Assembly: GCA_002682825.1 (NCBI GenBank)
Contig: NOKP01000005.1
Span: 62,001 to 126,000, forward strand
Reading direction: 5' to 3'
Length of the DNA: 64,000 bases
Source: Neonectria sp. B-13
Lineage: Eukaryota; Ascomycota; Sordariomycetes; Hypocreales; Nectriaceae
How positions within the stretch are numbered: position 1 is the first letter of the stretch; each line of letters starts with the position of its first letter. The notes beneath the pieces are model-generated. The model was not told the origin of the DNA. It searched no databases and saw only the letters and a list, made by a program, of their open reading frames with translations. Both the position numbers and the translations under genes were made by a program. Positions 1 through 16,641 of the stretch are shown here, piece after piece.

Positions 1-110
1 TATAAAAATACATTATCTTTAAGATTTTATACTATATATAGATTTTTCTTATTTATATAAAATAATTTTAATTTATTAATTATATTAAGATTAATATATA
101 ATACTTAAGC

Positions 111-2327
111 TATTATTAAAACTATTATTTAAACTACTATTTCTACTTATCTATAATTATATTGAATAGTTATATATTTCCTTTACTTAAGCTTAATAGA
201 GGGATAGATCTTTGGATTTTAAACCTAATTATTAACTTTTACCCTCTCTATAATAGCTACTATCAGTCTACTAATACTAGGAATAACTATTAGGCTTCCT
301 AGAACTCTTTCTACTAAATCCCTTTATATAGCTTTATAGCTAATATTAAAGATAATTATAGGATTTTCTTACTTTCTAATGTATTAATACTTTAATTATA
401 GATTAATTAATATAGTATTACTTATTAACTATATAATCTATAAAATATAATTATTATACTTTAGACTATTAATAAATCTCTTTTCTATATTAGTAGTATT
501 ATTATTTCTTTCTAGCTTTAAAGCTAATCCCTTTAAAAAGACCTATTCTATTATAATCTATTAAGTTATTATTTTATTAGATTAGATTCTATCTTATAAT
601 AAAATATAATAATTAAAGACTATTAATTGAACTAATTCTTTAGCCTTAGAGCATTAATTAGTTTTAATCTCTTTTATATCTTATAGATTAGACTTTTAAA
701 CTATAATTTATAGCTTAAAAATAAGGCTTAAATCTACTTAAAATAAGCTATATAAATTATATAAAAGCCTATAGTACTATTAAAACTACTATTTAAACTA
801 TTATTTCTACTTATTTATAATTATACTAAATTATATATTTCCTTTACTTAAGCTTAATAGGAGGATAGATCTTTAGATTTTAAACCTAATTATTAACTTT
901 TACCCTCTTTATAATAGCTACTATTAGTCTACTAACACTAGGAATAACTATTAGGCTTTTTAGAACTCCTTCTACTAAATCCCTTTATACTTTATAGCTA
1001 ATATTAGAAATAACTATAGGATTCCTTCAGTTTCTAATATATTACTCCTTTAGCTATAGGTTAGTTAAAATAATATTACTTATTAACTATATAATCTATA
1101 AGGTATAAATAGGGTTATATAGCTTCTTAAGGAACTTCTTCTTTATAATAGTAATATTATTATTCCTTTCTAGCTTTAAAGCTAGCCTCTTTAGAAAGAG
1201 CTATTCTATTATAATCCATTAAGTAATTACTATATTAAGCTTTATTTCCTCTTATAATAGGATATTATAGCTAAAGATTATTAATTAAACTAACTCTTTA
1301 GGTCTAAAGTAGTTAATTATAAGCTATTTTATATACCTTAAGTTAAACTTTTAAGCTATAATTTATAGTATAGAAATAAGACTTAAATATTCTTTTAATT
1401 TAATATATAAGTTATATAAGAGCCTATATATATAGCTTAGTAAGAGCTTACTAAGCTATAATATAATTTAGATAAAAGTAGTTATTTTATATAATTAATA
1501 GTATAATTATTATATTATTTAAAAAGTTAAATAGAATATAAAAAGATAACTTAGAAAGTATAAAGTCTTATAAGCTAAGCTTTTATTCTAAGAGGTTTTA
1601 GCCTTTTCTAAGGTTTAGCTTTTCTAAGATCTAGCTTTTCTAAGATTTAACTTTTCTAAGATCTAGCTTTTCTAAGATCTAGCTTTTCTAGCTAATTAAG
1701 ATAATAAAACTTATACCTTAACTTTATAATAGAAACTTTTATCTCCTTAAGTTATTATTATCTTAGGCTTAAGTATTAAGCCTATTATATTATTGTTTTT
1801 TTTATTTTCTTTTATACTATTTAACCTTTAGCCTCTTCTCTAAGTATATATTACTAAGGACTATTATATCTAAATAAAAGCCTATAAGTATAGCTTAGTA
1901 AGAGCTTACTAAGCTATAGTGTAATTTAGAAGGAAGTAGTTATTATATATAATTAATTATATAATTATTATATTAGATAGAAGGTTAAATAGAATATAAA
2001 GAGCCTAAAAAGTATAAAGTCTTATAGATTAAGCTTTTATCCTAAGAGATTTTAGCCTTTTCTAAGGTTTAGCTTTTTTAAGATTTAGCTTTTCTAAGAT
2101 CTAGCTTTTCTAAGATCTAGCTTTTCTAAGATCTAACTTTTCTAGCTAATTAAAGTAGTAAAACTTATACCTTAACTTTATAGTAAAAACTTTTATCTCT
2201 TTAAGTTATTATTACCTTAGGTTTAGATATTAAGTTTATTATATTATTGTTTTTTCTATTTTCTTTTATACTATTTAACCTTTAGCTTCTTCTTTAGGTA
2301 TATACTATTAAGGACTATTATATCTAA
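111..2327 (+). mobile_element. Family A retroposon, copy A1 (split by A2)
   Basis: The copy is bounded by a perfect 13-bp direct repeat, ATAATACTTAAGC, at 98-110 and 2328-2340. It starts TATTATTAAAAC, a RIPped form of TACTATTGAAAC, and ends TATATCTAA like the other copies. Copy A2 lies inside it; removing A2 and one duplication leaves about 1.1 kb, matching the family length. It carries the internal 16-nt tandem array (about 2060-2150). It has no coding capacity and is heavily RIPped. Confidence 0.8.
774..1873 (+). mobile_element. Family A retroposon, copy A2, inserted into A1
   Basis: The flanking 13-bp direct repeats ATAAAAGCCTATA lie at 761-773 and 1874-1886. The target is family A sequence itself, so this is a self-nested insertion. 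The ends match other copies (TACTATTAAAAC start, TATATCTAA end). The 16-nt tandem array is at about 1605-1695. Confidence 0.8.
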
Positions 2328-3330
2328 ATAATACTTAAGCTTTACTATCTATTAATATAATAAACTATTTATTTCTAATTTATATTTATAGTTTAAATAT
2401 TATATATTTCTTTACTAATTTTATTATATATAAAGCTTTTATTAAAGATAATTTATTTTCCTTTTAATTACTTACTTATTATTCTTTTATAAATAGTATT
2501 TATTATTTTTTATTATAAGTTTCTTATAATCTTTTTTTAGATATTTAGTTTTAAAATATCTTTTATATTTATATTTATATAATTTTTTATATTTTATAAT
2601 ATTAATTATAATTCTAATATAATATTAAATATATTAGTATTAGATTTAATTATTAATATTCTTATTAGTTTAAGTTATAAAGTTAAATCTATATTTCCTT
2701 ATATAGTTAAATTATAATTCTATTTCTTCTTTTTCTTTTTTATACTTTAAGCATTTTAATCTATTATAGTTAAGAGTATAAGTTATAAGATATTTAAGGT
2801 AATTTACTTTATATTATTCTTATATTTTTATTCTAAGGTATACTTTATACTTAAAGCTAAGATAATACTTTAGGTCTTATAGTCCTTCTAAATACTATTA
2901 AGAATAATAATTATTTTATACTTTAATTCTTATAGTATTATATTATAATAGGAGTTTAATTAAGGTATAATTATATATTTTTTACTTTAAGTAAGAGTTA
3001 TTAATAAAAAGTCTTTTAATCTTAATAGAATAATAATTATTCTTTACTTTATTATCTTTATATAATTTATAATAATAATATTAGTATAATATCTATAAAA
3101 GTTTATTATATTTTAATATTATAAAATAGAATTATAAGTTATTATTTATTTTTATTCTAAGAATAGTTAGATTAAAAATAGCTAATCTTTAATATTTAAT
3201 CTAAATATAAACTAATTCTTTATTATAAGTATCTTTTTATTTATAGTAGAATTTCTAATATATATCTTTTTCTATTTTTTAAATTAATCTATTATATTTA
3301 TTATATATATATATCTTTTATTATAGTTAT

Positions 3331-4386
3331 TTAGATATAATAGTCCTTAGTAGTATATACCTAGATAAGGGGCTAAAGGTTAAATAGTATAAAAGAAAAT
3401 AGAAAAAACAATAGTATAATAGGCTTAATACCTAAGCCTAAGGCAATAATAACTCAAGGAGATAAAAGTTTCTACTATAAAGTTAAGGTATAAGTTTTAC
3501 TGCCCCAATCAGCTAGAAAAGCTAGATCTTAGAAAAGCTAGATCTTAGAAAAGCTAGATCTTAGAAAAGCTAGACCTTAGAAAAGCTAGATCTTAGAAAA
3601 GGCTAAAACCCCTTAGGATAAAAGCCCAGCCTACAAGGCTCTACGCTTTCCAGGCTACCCCTTTGCATTCCATCTAACCTTCCATACAACACAAAGATCA
3701 TACGATTAATCACACAAGATGACTGCTTCCTTCCGAATCACACTACAGCCTAGCAAGCCCTCGCCAAGCTATACCTATAGGCTCTTATATGACCTATATA
3801 GCCTATTTCAAAAGGATCTAAGCCTCATTTCTAAGCTGTAAATTGCAGTTTAAAAGTCTAACCTATAAGATATAAAAGAAATTAAAACCAATTAATGCCC
3901 TAAGGCTAAAGAATTAGTCTAGTTAATAGTCTTTGATTATTATATTCTATTATAAGATAGAATCTAGCCTAATAAAATAATAGCTTAGTAGATTATAATA
4001 GAATAGGTCTTTCTAGAGGGGCTAGCTTTAAAGCTAGAAAGGAATAGTAATACTACTAATATAAAAAAGAGGTTTATTAATAGTCTAAAGCATAATGATT
4101 ATATCTTATGGGTTATACAGCTAATGAGTGATACTATAATAATCAATCTATAACTAAAGGAGTAATACATTAGAAAGCAAGAGAATCCTATGGTCATCTC
4201 TAACATTAGCCATAAAGCTGCATAAAGGGATTTGGCAGAGGGAGTTTAGAGGGGGCAAAAGTCAATAATTAGGTTTAAAATCTAAAGATCTATTCCCCTA
4301 TTAAGCTTAAGCAAAGGAAATATATAACTGTTTAGTGCAATTGTAGATAAGTAGAAACAGTAGTCTAAACAGTAGTTTCAATAGTA
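3331..4386 (-). mobile_element. Family A retroposon, copy A3
   Basis: This is an inverted copy, reading TTAGATATAATAG to TTTCAATAGTA on the plus strand. The flanking direct repeats are TTATTATAGTTAT at 3318-3330 and TTACTATAGTTAT at 4387-4399, differing by one C/T transition. The array of 16-nt units is at about 3520-3610. The segment 3610-3780 is markedly less mutated than the rest. Confidence 0.85.
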
Positions 4387-5016
4387 TTACTATAGTTATT
4401 TAATTAAGAGTATAATAGCTTTTACTTATTATTCTTTTTAGTTATTATTTAATTCTTTTAATAAAATATTATTAATATTAAGAGCTATTTTATAGCTAGT
4501 ATAATTATTATTAGAATACTCTTTAGCTAGTGCTTAAATATTATTGTTTTAGATAGATAGGCTAAGCTATCTAGTTTAAATAGCTTTTTATCTTATACTA
4601 AAGCATAAGACTTTATTCTATTAAGTATAGAACTATTAGTATATATAGTTATCTATTTCCTATTATTAGAATAGTTTAGTACTAAATGTTTATTCTTAAA
4701 TATAGTTATATAGCTATTCTAATTATTCTTTAAGCATTATATTATTTATTAGATTTATATAATAACTATAATTTAGTATTAGTTATCTATTAGGAATATT
4801 AATTTTAATAGATAGTTATTAATAGGATTTTATATCTTTTAAGACTAGTTTAAAGAAGGTTTATATCTTTCTCTTTTAGACTATAGTAATAGTCTTACTA
4901 TTAATTATTATTCTTAGTTTACCCTTAAGGATAGAAGTCTAAAGGTTATATATTTCTTTCTTAAATCCTTTATTATTCTAAGTAAGTTCTAGAACTTTAT
5001 ATTATATTCTTTTAGT

Positions 5017-6080
5017 TACTATTGAAACTACTATTTGGACTATTGTTTCTACTTATCTATAATTGCACTAAATTATATGTTTTCTTTGCTTAAGCTTAAT
5101 AGGGGGATAGATCTTTGCATTTTAAACCTAATTATTGACTTTTGCTCCCTCTAGCTTCCTAGAACTCCCTCTGCTAAATACCTCCACACTTTATAGCCAA
5201 TATTAGAGATAATCATAGGATTCTCTTGCTTTCTAATACAGTTATTACTCCTTTAGTTATAGATTGGTTATTATAGTATTATTTATTAGCTATATAACTT
5301 ATAAAATATAATTATTATACTTTAGACTATTAATAAACCTTTTTTCTATATTAGTAGTATTACTATTCCTTTCTAGTTTTAAAGCTAGCCTCTTTAGAAA
5401 GACTTATTCTATTATAATCTATTAGACTATTATTCTATTAGGCTAAATTCTATCTTATAGTAGAATATAATAACTAAAGACTACTAATTAGACTAATTCC
5501 TTAGCCTTAGAGTATTAATTAGTTTTAATCTCTTTTATATCTTATAGATTAGACTTTTAAACTATAATTTATAGCTTAGAAATAAGACTTAAATCTACTT
5601 AAAATAGGCTATATAGATTATATAAGAACCTATAAGTATAGTTTAATAAGGGCTTATTAGACTATAGTATAATTTAGAAAATAGTTATCTTATATAATTA
5701 GTTATATAATCTTTATATTATATAGAAGGTTAAATAGAATATAAAGAGCTTAGAAAGTATAAAGGCTAAGCTTTTATCCTAAGGGGTTTTAGTCTTTTTT
5801 AAGATCTAGCTTTTCTAAGATCTAGCTTTTCTAAGATCTAGCTTTTCTAAGATCTAGCTTTTCTAAGATCTAACTTTTCTAAAATCTAGCTTTTCTAGCT
5901 AATTAAAGCAATAAAACTTATACTTTAACTTTATAATAGAAACTTTTATTTTCTTAAGTTATTATTGCCTTAGGCTTAAGTATTAAGCTTATTATATTAT
6001 TGTTTTTTCTATTTTCTTTTATACTATTTAATCTTTAGCCCTTTCTTTAAGTATATACTATTAAGGACTATTATATCTAA
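5017..6080 (+). mobile_element. Family A retroposon, copy A4
   Basis: This full-length copy of 1064 bp is flanked by a perfect 13-bp duplication, ATATTCTTTTAGT, at 5004-5016 and 6081-6093. It begins TACTATTGAAAC and ends TTATATCTAA. About six 16-nt tandem units occur near 5795-5895. Confidence 0.88.
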
Positions 6081-6403
6081 ATATTCTTTTAGTATACTTA
6101 TTATTATTTTTAGTTTTATATTATTTAATACTAAATAAGAATAGTATTATATTAAAATAGTTAGTCTTTACTATATTATATAGCCTTTTAGTAATACTAA
6201 TAGTTTTATTAATATTCTAATAGTTAGTAAATTAAATATACTTACCTTTAGGCATAAGTTTATACTTTTATTTTAACTTAGGCTTTTAATACTTACTTTT
6301 AAAATATCCTATTCTTCTATAATTCTAATATTTAACTTAAGAATAGTCTTATTATATAGCTCCTAGTTCTATAGAGCTAGGCTAAGTTCCCTAAGAAGTA
6401 TTT

Positions 6404-6823
6404 TGTAATAGTTAGCACCTGTGTCAGTCACCTGACACCTGCACCCTAACCTTACGTAAGAGCGGGCCCAGGGCCCCCTTTTTAAATACGCTCGGCGAGC
6501 ACTCTACGAGTACTCGCCAAGTGGAAGCTTTATAATATACTGATACCTACACATCAAGGTCAGAGAGAGGGACCCAGACGGGTTGCAAAAACAGGCTCAA
6601 GGTATGACATTGATGCGAACCATGTTACTGGGAAAGCTTGCTGTGTTTAAGTTATTGGGATTGATAGTGCTAGGCATAGCATCTTACTGTGTTAACTGCT
6701 GTATGTTATCTACTGCGTTGTCTTGATCTATCAGATGATATTGACTAAGGCTAAAATTACTATAAATACTGATACCTACCTTTATGATCTCTGTGTTGTA
6801 CCCTGGTTACACCAACCCTTACA
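6404..6823. mobile_element. Solo LTR interrupted by a truncated family B copy
   Basis: The sequence begins TGTAATAG, ends CCCTTACA, and is flanked by the 5-bp duplication TATTT at 6399-6403 and 6824-6828, the hallmarks of a solo LTR. Removing the inserted family B fragment and one copy of its duplication leaves roughly 190 bp. Much of it is not RIPped and includes GC-rich stretches (6410-6540). The parent element is not identified. Confidence 0.75.
6551..6765 (+). mobile_element. 5'-truncated family B retroposon, copy B3
   Basis: These 215 bp match the last part of copies B1 and B2 and end with the same ATTACTATAA. The flanking 14-bp duplication ATACTGATACCTAC lies at 6537-6550 and 6766-6779. 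It sits inside a solo LTR. Truncation at the 5' end with an intact 3' end and a target duplication is typical of target-primed reverse transcription. Confidence 0.82.
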
Positions 6824-7414
6824 TATTTCTATTTCTTTTCTTATTATTATTATTAAAGTAGTTCTTCTTACTCTTTTAAACATTAAAAGGTTCTTTCTTT
6901 CTCTTAATTTATCTTTTAAATAGTTAATTAATACCTTAATTTAATTATTATTAGCTTTATATTCTATTAGTATTAGAATTTCTACTATAGTAATTTAATT
7001 ATTACTAGGACTAGTAATAAGACCTATAGATATTAGGGAAAATACCTAATTTACTTAACTATATAAGTAGTAAAGATAGAAATATAATTTATTATTTAGC
7101 TTCCTAAAAGATAAGATAAAAGTTAGTTAAATTAAATGTAAATCTAAAGTAGATAAAGCTATTAGACTAAGGCTAGTATAATTAAAAGAGATACTTAAAA
7201 ATTAACTAGAAAATAGGCATCTTTAGCTCTCAAATTTACTGCCTAAGCTAATATTATCCTTAACTTCCTTAATAGACCTTATTAATCCTAACCTCCCTTT
7301 TATCTTAGGCTAGATTGGACCAATTGTTGAAAGTAGTCCCTAGCAAATTAAAACATAGTAACTTTTGCACCTTATCCTGACCGCGATGTCCGCTGGCCCT
7401 AATACATTAGTATC

Positions 7415-11649
<4,235 letters not shown>

Positions 11650-11936
11650 TTCGTCTGCGGCACTTTGTCTTGGACTTCTCTCTGCCTGGTCTCGCAGAGA
11701 GATGCGGGGTTATTGTTCAAGGCTCACGTGACAGGGACCCACCGTCGACTCGAGCGAGGTCCCTGTAGTTCTCGCACATCTGTGCTATGAACTCGATGCA
11801 CCTGTATTATTTGTTGGAGTAGTATTGGATTTGACCGTAGACATAGGGGGCAGGATGGATTAAGAGTGATTATTGAGTAAGGGGGTTCATTCTATAACTT
11901 GCATAAAGTTGAACAACCGCTAGGATAGTTCCTAGA
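11650..11936. other. 5' flank of the NLR-E2 gene
   Basis: This non-RIPped stretch upstream of the minus-strand NLR start presumably holds its promoter and 5' UTR. I see no clear TATA element or repeat. It ends exactly at the target duplication of the neighbouring solo LTR. Confidence 0.5.
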
Positions 11937-12349
11937 TGTCACAGCCCGGGTTGGGACCAGGCGGTCACAACCGGCAGAACCATTTCAGTATCCACTTTTT
12001 CCTTCCTATCATAGCGTACAACACCTGCACATCGAATGGGCTCCGTTCAACACGGTTCGATACCAACGAGTATATGCATGTTGAACAAGCACTGTTTAAC
12101 ACAACTTAACACCGTTCAACTACACCAGTCGCCCATATATATACACATTCACTTAGCACAGTAGACAAGAGCCTTAAGCTCCTTAGCTATTAACACTTTG
12201 ATTCACTTCATACTTGGTTATATAATAACTTACCTTTGCACATTATCAACATGACCTATATTGCTTACTATGACGTCCTGATCCACTTGATCATCAAACC
12301 ATACACCTTGGACCTACCCTAGACCCCTAGGTTAAGCCCGACTATCACA
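11937..12349 (+). mobile_element. Solo LTR, family E, intact copy
   Basis: The 413-bp sequence starts TGTCACAGCC and ends CTATCACA. It is flanked by a perfect 5-bp duplication CTAGA at 11932-11936 and 12350-12354. It contains a TATA-like run (catatatataca, ~12135). The reverse strand of 16642-17044 is a RIPped copy of the same LTR. There is no internal region next to it, so it is a solo LTR left by recombination. It lies about 290 bp upstream of the NLR-E2 start. Confidence 0.88.
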
Positions 12350-12354
12350 CTAGA

Positions 12355-14132
12355 TCTATAAGTTATATACTACTGCTCTATATGTTAAATAGTATTGTAG
12401 TGTTTCTAACGGAGGAGAGAACATAAGCTGTATAAGACAGACGACAAATAGAGCACAATAGGCGCCTTATGCGGACGAGAGGCTGGAGGCTGTGTACTTG
12501 GGGCTTGAGACAGAGAACCCCTAGAAGGCAAGCCGACGCCTTGTGCGGCTGAAGACCCCGCATACCAGCTGGGGCTAACCAAGATTGCCACTTAGGCCCC
12601 CTTGTATAACCACACAGTATGGATCTAGAGGGTTAACTCAGGTGAGTGTATAGAAAATAATAGCACCTTAAGGCTTCACCTTCCTACCTTTATTTTATGC
12701 CTAATAATGCATGCCTTCTTACTGATATAGAAGCTATATATATTAAGAATCCTACTTCCTTAAGTAGAAATACTATCTTAGCTCTTAATTACTACTAAAA
12801 CATTTAGTCCTAAAGATATATTGCTTACTACTATTATAACCCTATAAAGTAAAAGAATTAGCTAAGAACTTAAAGCTTAAACTTTAGAATCCTAAAACTT
12901 ATAATTATAAGAACTCTTCTTAAATTATAACTAATTATAATAGTAGATAGAGTAATAGTAGTATCTATAGATAGTAGAAGAAGGGTTTTATATTATTGTA
13001 TTTATACCTTTAGTATAAGCTTACTTTTAGTATTTAATATAATAGTTATTTAAAAGGAGTCTTACTAAGTTAACCTACTATATAAGTAGTGTTTTTAATC
13101 TAATAGTAGATTGATTATAATAAGAGGGTCTTCTATGGATTAGACATAAGCTAGCTATACCTTCTTACTAATCCTTATTCTTATTCTTATTCCTCAATCT
13201 ATTAGTTTATATAGAATAGTCTTATTCATAAGATAATACTATTCTATTCTACTAGGGATAGAATTACCCTACTACTAACTATTAAGATACTTAAACTTAT
13301 TATAAGTAGCTTATTAAATAAATAGAACTATAAGAACTAATAGATCCTTAATCTTATTTATAACTTCTAGCTAATAATATATTTTCTCTCTAATAGTATA
13401 ACCTAGTATACTATCTATTATATCTCCTATTAGTCCTACTATTAATAGCTAGTCTATATTAATAAGATATAGGATTAATAGTAAGAGTTAGGCTATAATA
13501 GTTTTAAATATATCTAGTGAAAAAGGTATATATTTAGGCCTATAAAGAGTAAGCTTTAAGCTATTAAGGAGATATATAAGAATCCTTTACTATTAGTATT
13601 ATACTTAAGAAACCTAAAGGCTATAATTAAGTTCTTATATAAAAGAATATAGGCTTTTTCCCTATTTATTTCTTAAGAGACTATTAAAGCTAACTCTTCT
13701 CTATTAATTAGTATATTTACTACTTTATTAAATACTATAGTTAGTATAAGTCTAAGAATATAGTCTTTATTATAATAGAGTATATTAAGTATAATAACTT
13801 TTAAAACTACTTAAACTAGCCTTTTTCAAAGGCTTATACAAAGGTTATTAGCTTCTAGCTTATTAAGGGTCTTAGGTATATATATAAGAACAGTTTTGCT
13901 TACTATAATCTTAAGCCTAAGGTAAGTAGTACTAATGACTATTTTATTCTTCTACTTTATCTTTCTCTCTTCTTACTCCTTCTTTCATACAACTAATATT
14001 ACTACTTTTGTCTATTATAGAGTATCCTCATTTACTAGCCTGCTCCTAACTGGTAGGTTAAGACCAAAAGTCACTATAGACCAGTTTAGCATCTCCCTTG
14101 CCCATATGTTAATACTTTATAGAGGATATTAA
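12355..14132. other. Mixed repeat DNA, no gene recognised
   Basis: 12355-12720 is of near-normal composition and could be part of another LTR: a TGTTAAATAG start near 12382 has no clear partner end. From about 12720 to 13930 the DNA is RIPped and AT-rich. From 13930 to 14132 some C/G returns. I cannot recognise a protein in either strand. Confidence 0.5.
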
Positions 14133-15080
14133 TACAGTTAGCAAAGCTTATGTAGTGATCTGTTATATCCGCTGTAGTAAGTCCTGACTCTATAAGTTGT
14201 ATAAGAGCTTGCTCTTGTTTGTTTGATGTACCTGACCCTTATGCGGGTGATAACAGCTGCTAGAATCCATTTAGAAGCCGAGGCACTTTGTGAGGTCCAA
14301 GCGTGAATGTCTCTACGCGGGTGGTTTCTGGAGCCTTAATAGATATATAAGGAGTAGTTCTGCCACTAAAGTGCAATTCCAAAATCGATTTAGGGTATAT
14401 GAAGCCAAGGAGATCTTGAACCTACCTTTTAGACTATATGAATGGATATAGGAGGTTCATAGAGAGATAGTACTCTCAATTATTCCTTAAAGACTTTATA
14501 AGCTTGATAAGTTCTTCTTAAAGATAGTTTATAGGCTCTGGTTTCAATTCCTTGAGCACTTATAAAGCTTGAACAATATTACTACTAAACTTCTCTATAG
14601 CCATTTAAAGATCTAAGTCTTTTAACCATTTCACTTCTTTAAGTCTAATTATACTTACAAAATGTATTAGGCTGCAAAAGTGGCACAGAATTAGTCATAT
14701 ATGTTGTACAGTATATCAATGTAATAGGAAGATACTAACTAAGCTAGCAACTGTTAAGCAAGCTTATAGGAGAAGATATACTATATAGTAGCTAGGTATA
14801 GACTACATACAGATAATAATTCATTTTGTTAAAGGAAAAGCACTTTAGGCATTATGAATCTGGGTAGGGATTCTGTAAAGTGCTAATGAATATGCTTAAT
14901 GAATGGCTATTGTATAATAGATCCCTATGAAACTAGGGTTCTTATAGATGATCTAAGTAGCTCCTATGGAACTTGAGGAGATCAAGGTTAGCCAAATCCT
15001 GGGTAGCCCTTCTCTTAAGACGTATGGATGGTAATGAGGACATTGTCCATTATGTTACTGAACCTTATTAGAGAGATTTT
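14133..15080 (-). other. Degraded retroelement-like sequence
   Basis: The composition is intermediate. On the minus strand near 14350-14100, short broken reading frames resemble retroelement gag/pol linker sequence interrupted by stops. No domain is certain. It lies downstream of, and may belong to, the copia remnant whose RNase H is at 15749-16408. Confidence 0.35.
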
Positions 15081-15662
15081 TGTCATATTGTACATCGGTT
15101 TGACTCACACATGCCCAGCCATGTTGAATCGATAACAACCTTAATACTGACTGCAGGTATTAGACTATTGCAATTGTTCCTGCATTTAACGCTGTGAACT
15201 GCGATGTTCAATCCAATTTGAACAATGTGATGGGTCTTGAATATCGTGACTATTTGGATAAGTAATGCCGAGAACTGCGGCAAATATGAATCGCTGGACA
15301 ATGGTTGATACCAGTGACAATCTGCTGTAGCTCGGGTACGCGTCACCCGACCCGCTATCTCCCATTCACCATGTTTTCGAGTGTAGATACAAAAGGCCCG
15401 CGGCTGTCTGTAGCTCGGGTGTATGTGTTGAATGGCTAGCGTGACACTCAGATGGCTTAGATGTATGTGTATTGTGTGTGTGTTATCTGTGTGTCCCTTC
15501 GGTTCCGGACCATGAGTCAAGATCACGATACCGTCCCAAAAGTGGGGCTATTGGGATTCTGCCAGGGGTGACCGCCTTCATCTTCGGGCTCCACTCGGCG
15601 AACGTGCGGTCGGTTCCACGTGATCTCCCTTGGAGTCACTCTTTACATGTTCCAATCTAACA
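15080..15662 (-). mobile_element. Probable 3' LTR of the copia remnant (outer edge unknown)
   Basis: Reading the minus strand, the copia reading frame stops at 15749, then a purine-rich GCTGAAGGGGCG tract abuts TGTTAGATTGG at 15662. This is the usual polypurine tract plus LTR start. The inner boundary is therefore well placed; the outer boundary near 15080 is a guess, as no second LTR copy or target duplication could be found. The 147-codon open frame on the minus strand here is LTR sequence, not a gene. Confidence 0.5.
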
Positions 15663-15748
15663 CGCCCCTTCAGCTCGAAGGCATCGCCATTGAGCTATGA
15701 TCTTCATCCTTCCTTCTCTGCTCTAATATCTCTGAGAGGTCTGTGAGC

Positions 15749-16408
15749 CTAAGCTGGAATGAACTTTGCAAATCCCTCCTTTGGCAGGCTCTTCGTCAAG
15801 CCATCAGCAAGCAGTTGCGTTAATGGAGTATATATTACATCAATCTTTTCCTCCAATATCTCCTGCTGCAGCCAGTGGTTATATATATCAACATGCCTCA
15901 ACTTTATGCATAGCTGCACAAGTTCGGCTGTCACCAGTCGGATAGTCTGCTTGTTATCGCATTCGATGGTGACTCTTGCGGGTGCGGCGACCGCTCGGCG
16001 TGCAGTAGGTGAGGATAAGTCAACTCGTAGAGCAGAGATAAGTCGGCTTGCAAAGAGAGCTTCCTTCGCTGCTTGAGATAGGGCTAGGAGCTCGGCTTCG
16101 GTAGTCGACGTAGTAACGGTATCCTGTTTATTCGCTCTCCAGGAAGTGATCCCTCCAAATAGCTTCATGATGAATGCTTAAGAGCTCCGACGGTCCACCG
16201 AGTTATCAGCGAAACTCACATCTGATGCCACTTGTAGGCCATCTTCTTCGCATCCGGGTATTGTACCGTATTCGAGGGAGAGACCTCGGGTTTGAATAAG
16301 GTACATTAGGGCTCGGTCGGCTGCTTGCTGGTGTTGAGGCCCTAGGTTCTGGTTGAACCTAGCTAGCCAGCTTAGTTGAAAGGGTTGAGCTAAACTCATT
16401 GGGTGCAA
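15749..16408 (-). pseudogene. Ty1/copia polyprotein C-terminus (RT end and RNase H)
   Basis: Two adjacent minus-strand segments, 16408-16178 and 16168-15749, are one copia pol C-terminus separated by a single in-frame TAA where Gln is expected. The first ends in ...FADNSVDRRSS; the second opens MKLFGGITSWRANKQ and contains STTEAELLALSQAAKEA, the RNase H region, and ends GLTKSLPKEGF. Upstream (16409-16530) continues the polymerase but is frame-broken. Nucleotide composition is nearly normal, so the element decayed by truncation and point mutation more than by RIP. Confidence 0.85.
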
Positions 16409-16641
16409 AGGTATTCAGTAAAGACACATTGGTAAGTGCGCACCCTTTGAGACTGAATGAATGTATCTAAATCAAGCCGCTTTCAGCACATCTACCAAGT
16501 CCATCAAGATACTATAATCAACACTCCCCCAGGTATTAAGGCGATTAGCTATAGCACACTATACAGAGTCTAGATAGCATATTAACCAGAAAGGCTTCTA
16601 AGCTTCTAGGGGTACTCTAAGTTTAATGCTTTTATTATAGC
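16409..16641 (-). other. Degraded upstream part of the copia remnant
   Basis: The region is not fully AT-shifted and appears to continue the copia polymerase on the minus strand with frame breaks, up to the target duplication of the next solo LTR. No complete motif is visible. Confidence 0.4.

Larger units (their letters stand above)
1..7330. other. RIP-degraded AT-rich block with nested retroposons
   Basis: The sequence is overwhelmingly A+T and nearly free of CA and TG dinucleotides, as expected after repeated C-to-T changes in CpA context on both strands (RIP, known in Pezizomycotina). No open reading frame of note survives. Parts can be assigned to repeat families A and B and to one solo LTR, listed separately. 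I cannot assign 2341-3317, 4400-5003, 6094-6398 or 6829-7330 beyond degraded repeat DNA. Confidence 0.9.

Noticed and set aside
5795..5895. CRISPR-like tandem repeats
   Set aside because: The 16-nt units are contiguous with no unique spacers and recur inside every family A copy in a eukaryotic genome. They are a tandem array within a transposable element.
5017..6080. Family A copies as solo LTRs
   Set aside because: Their target duplications are 13-14 bp rather than 4-6 bp, the ends are not TG..CA, and a 57-bp 3' fragment has its own duplication, which LTR recombination cannot produce.
1..7330. Mitochondrial DNA insertion as the cause of AT-richness
   Set aside because: No mitochondrial gene, tRNA or rRNA is visible, and paired copies show the AT-richness arises by C-to-T change of GC-richer repeats.
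13935..14132. 65-codon plus-strand frame
   Set aside because: Phe/Ser/Thr-rich translation of AT-rich repeat DNA, with no family resemblance.
15083..15526. 147-codon minus-strand reading frame
   Set aside because: It lies in the untranslated/LTR part downstream of the copia stop and polypurine tract and has no protein-family features.
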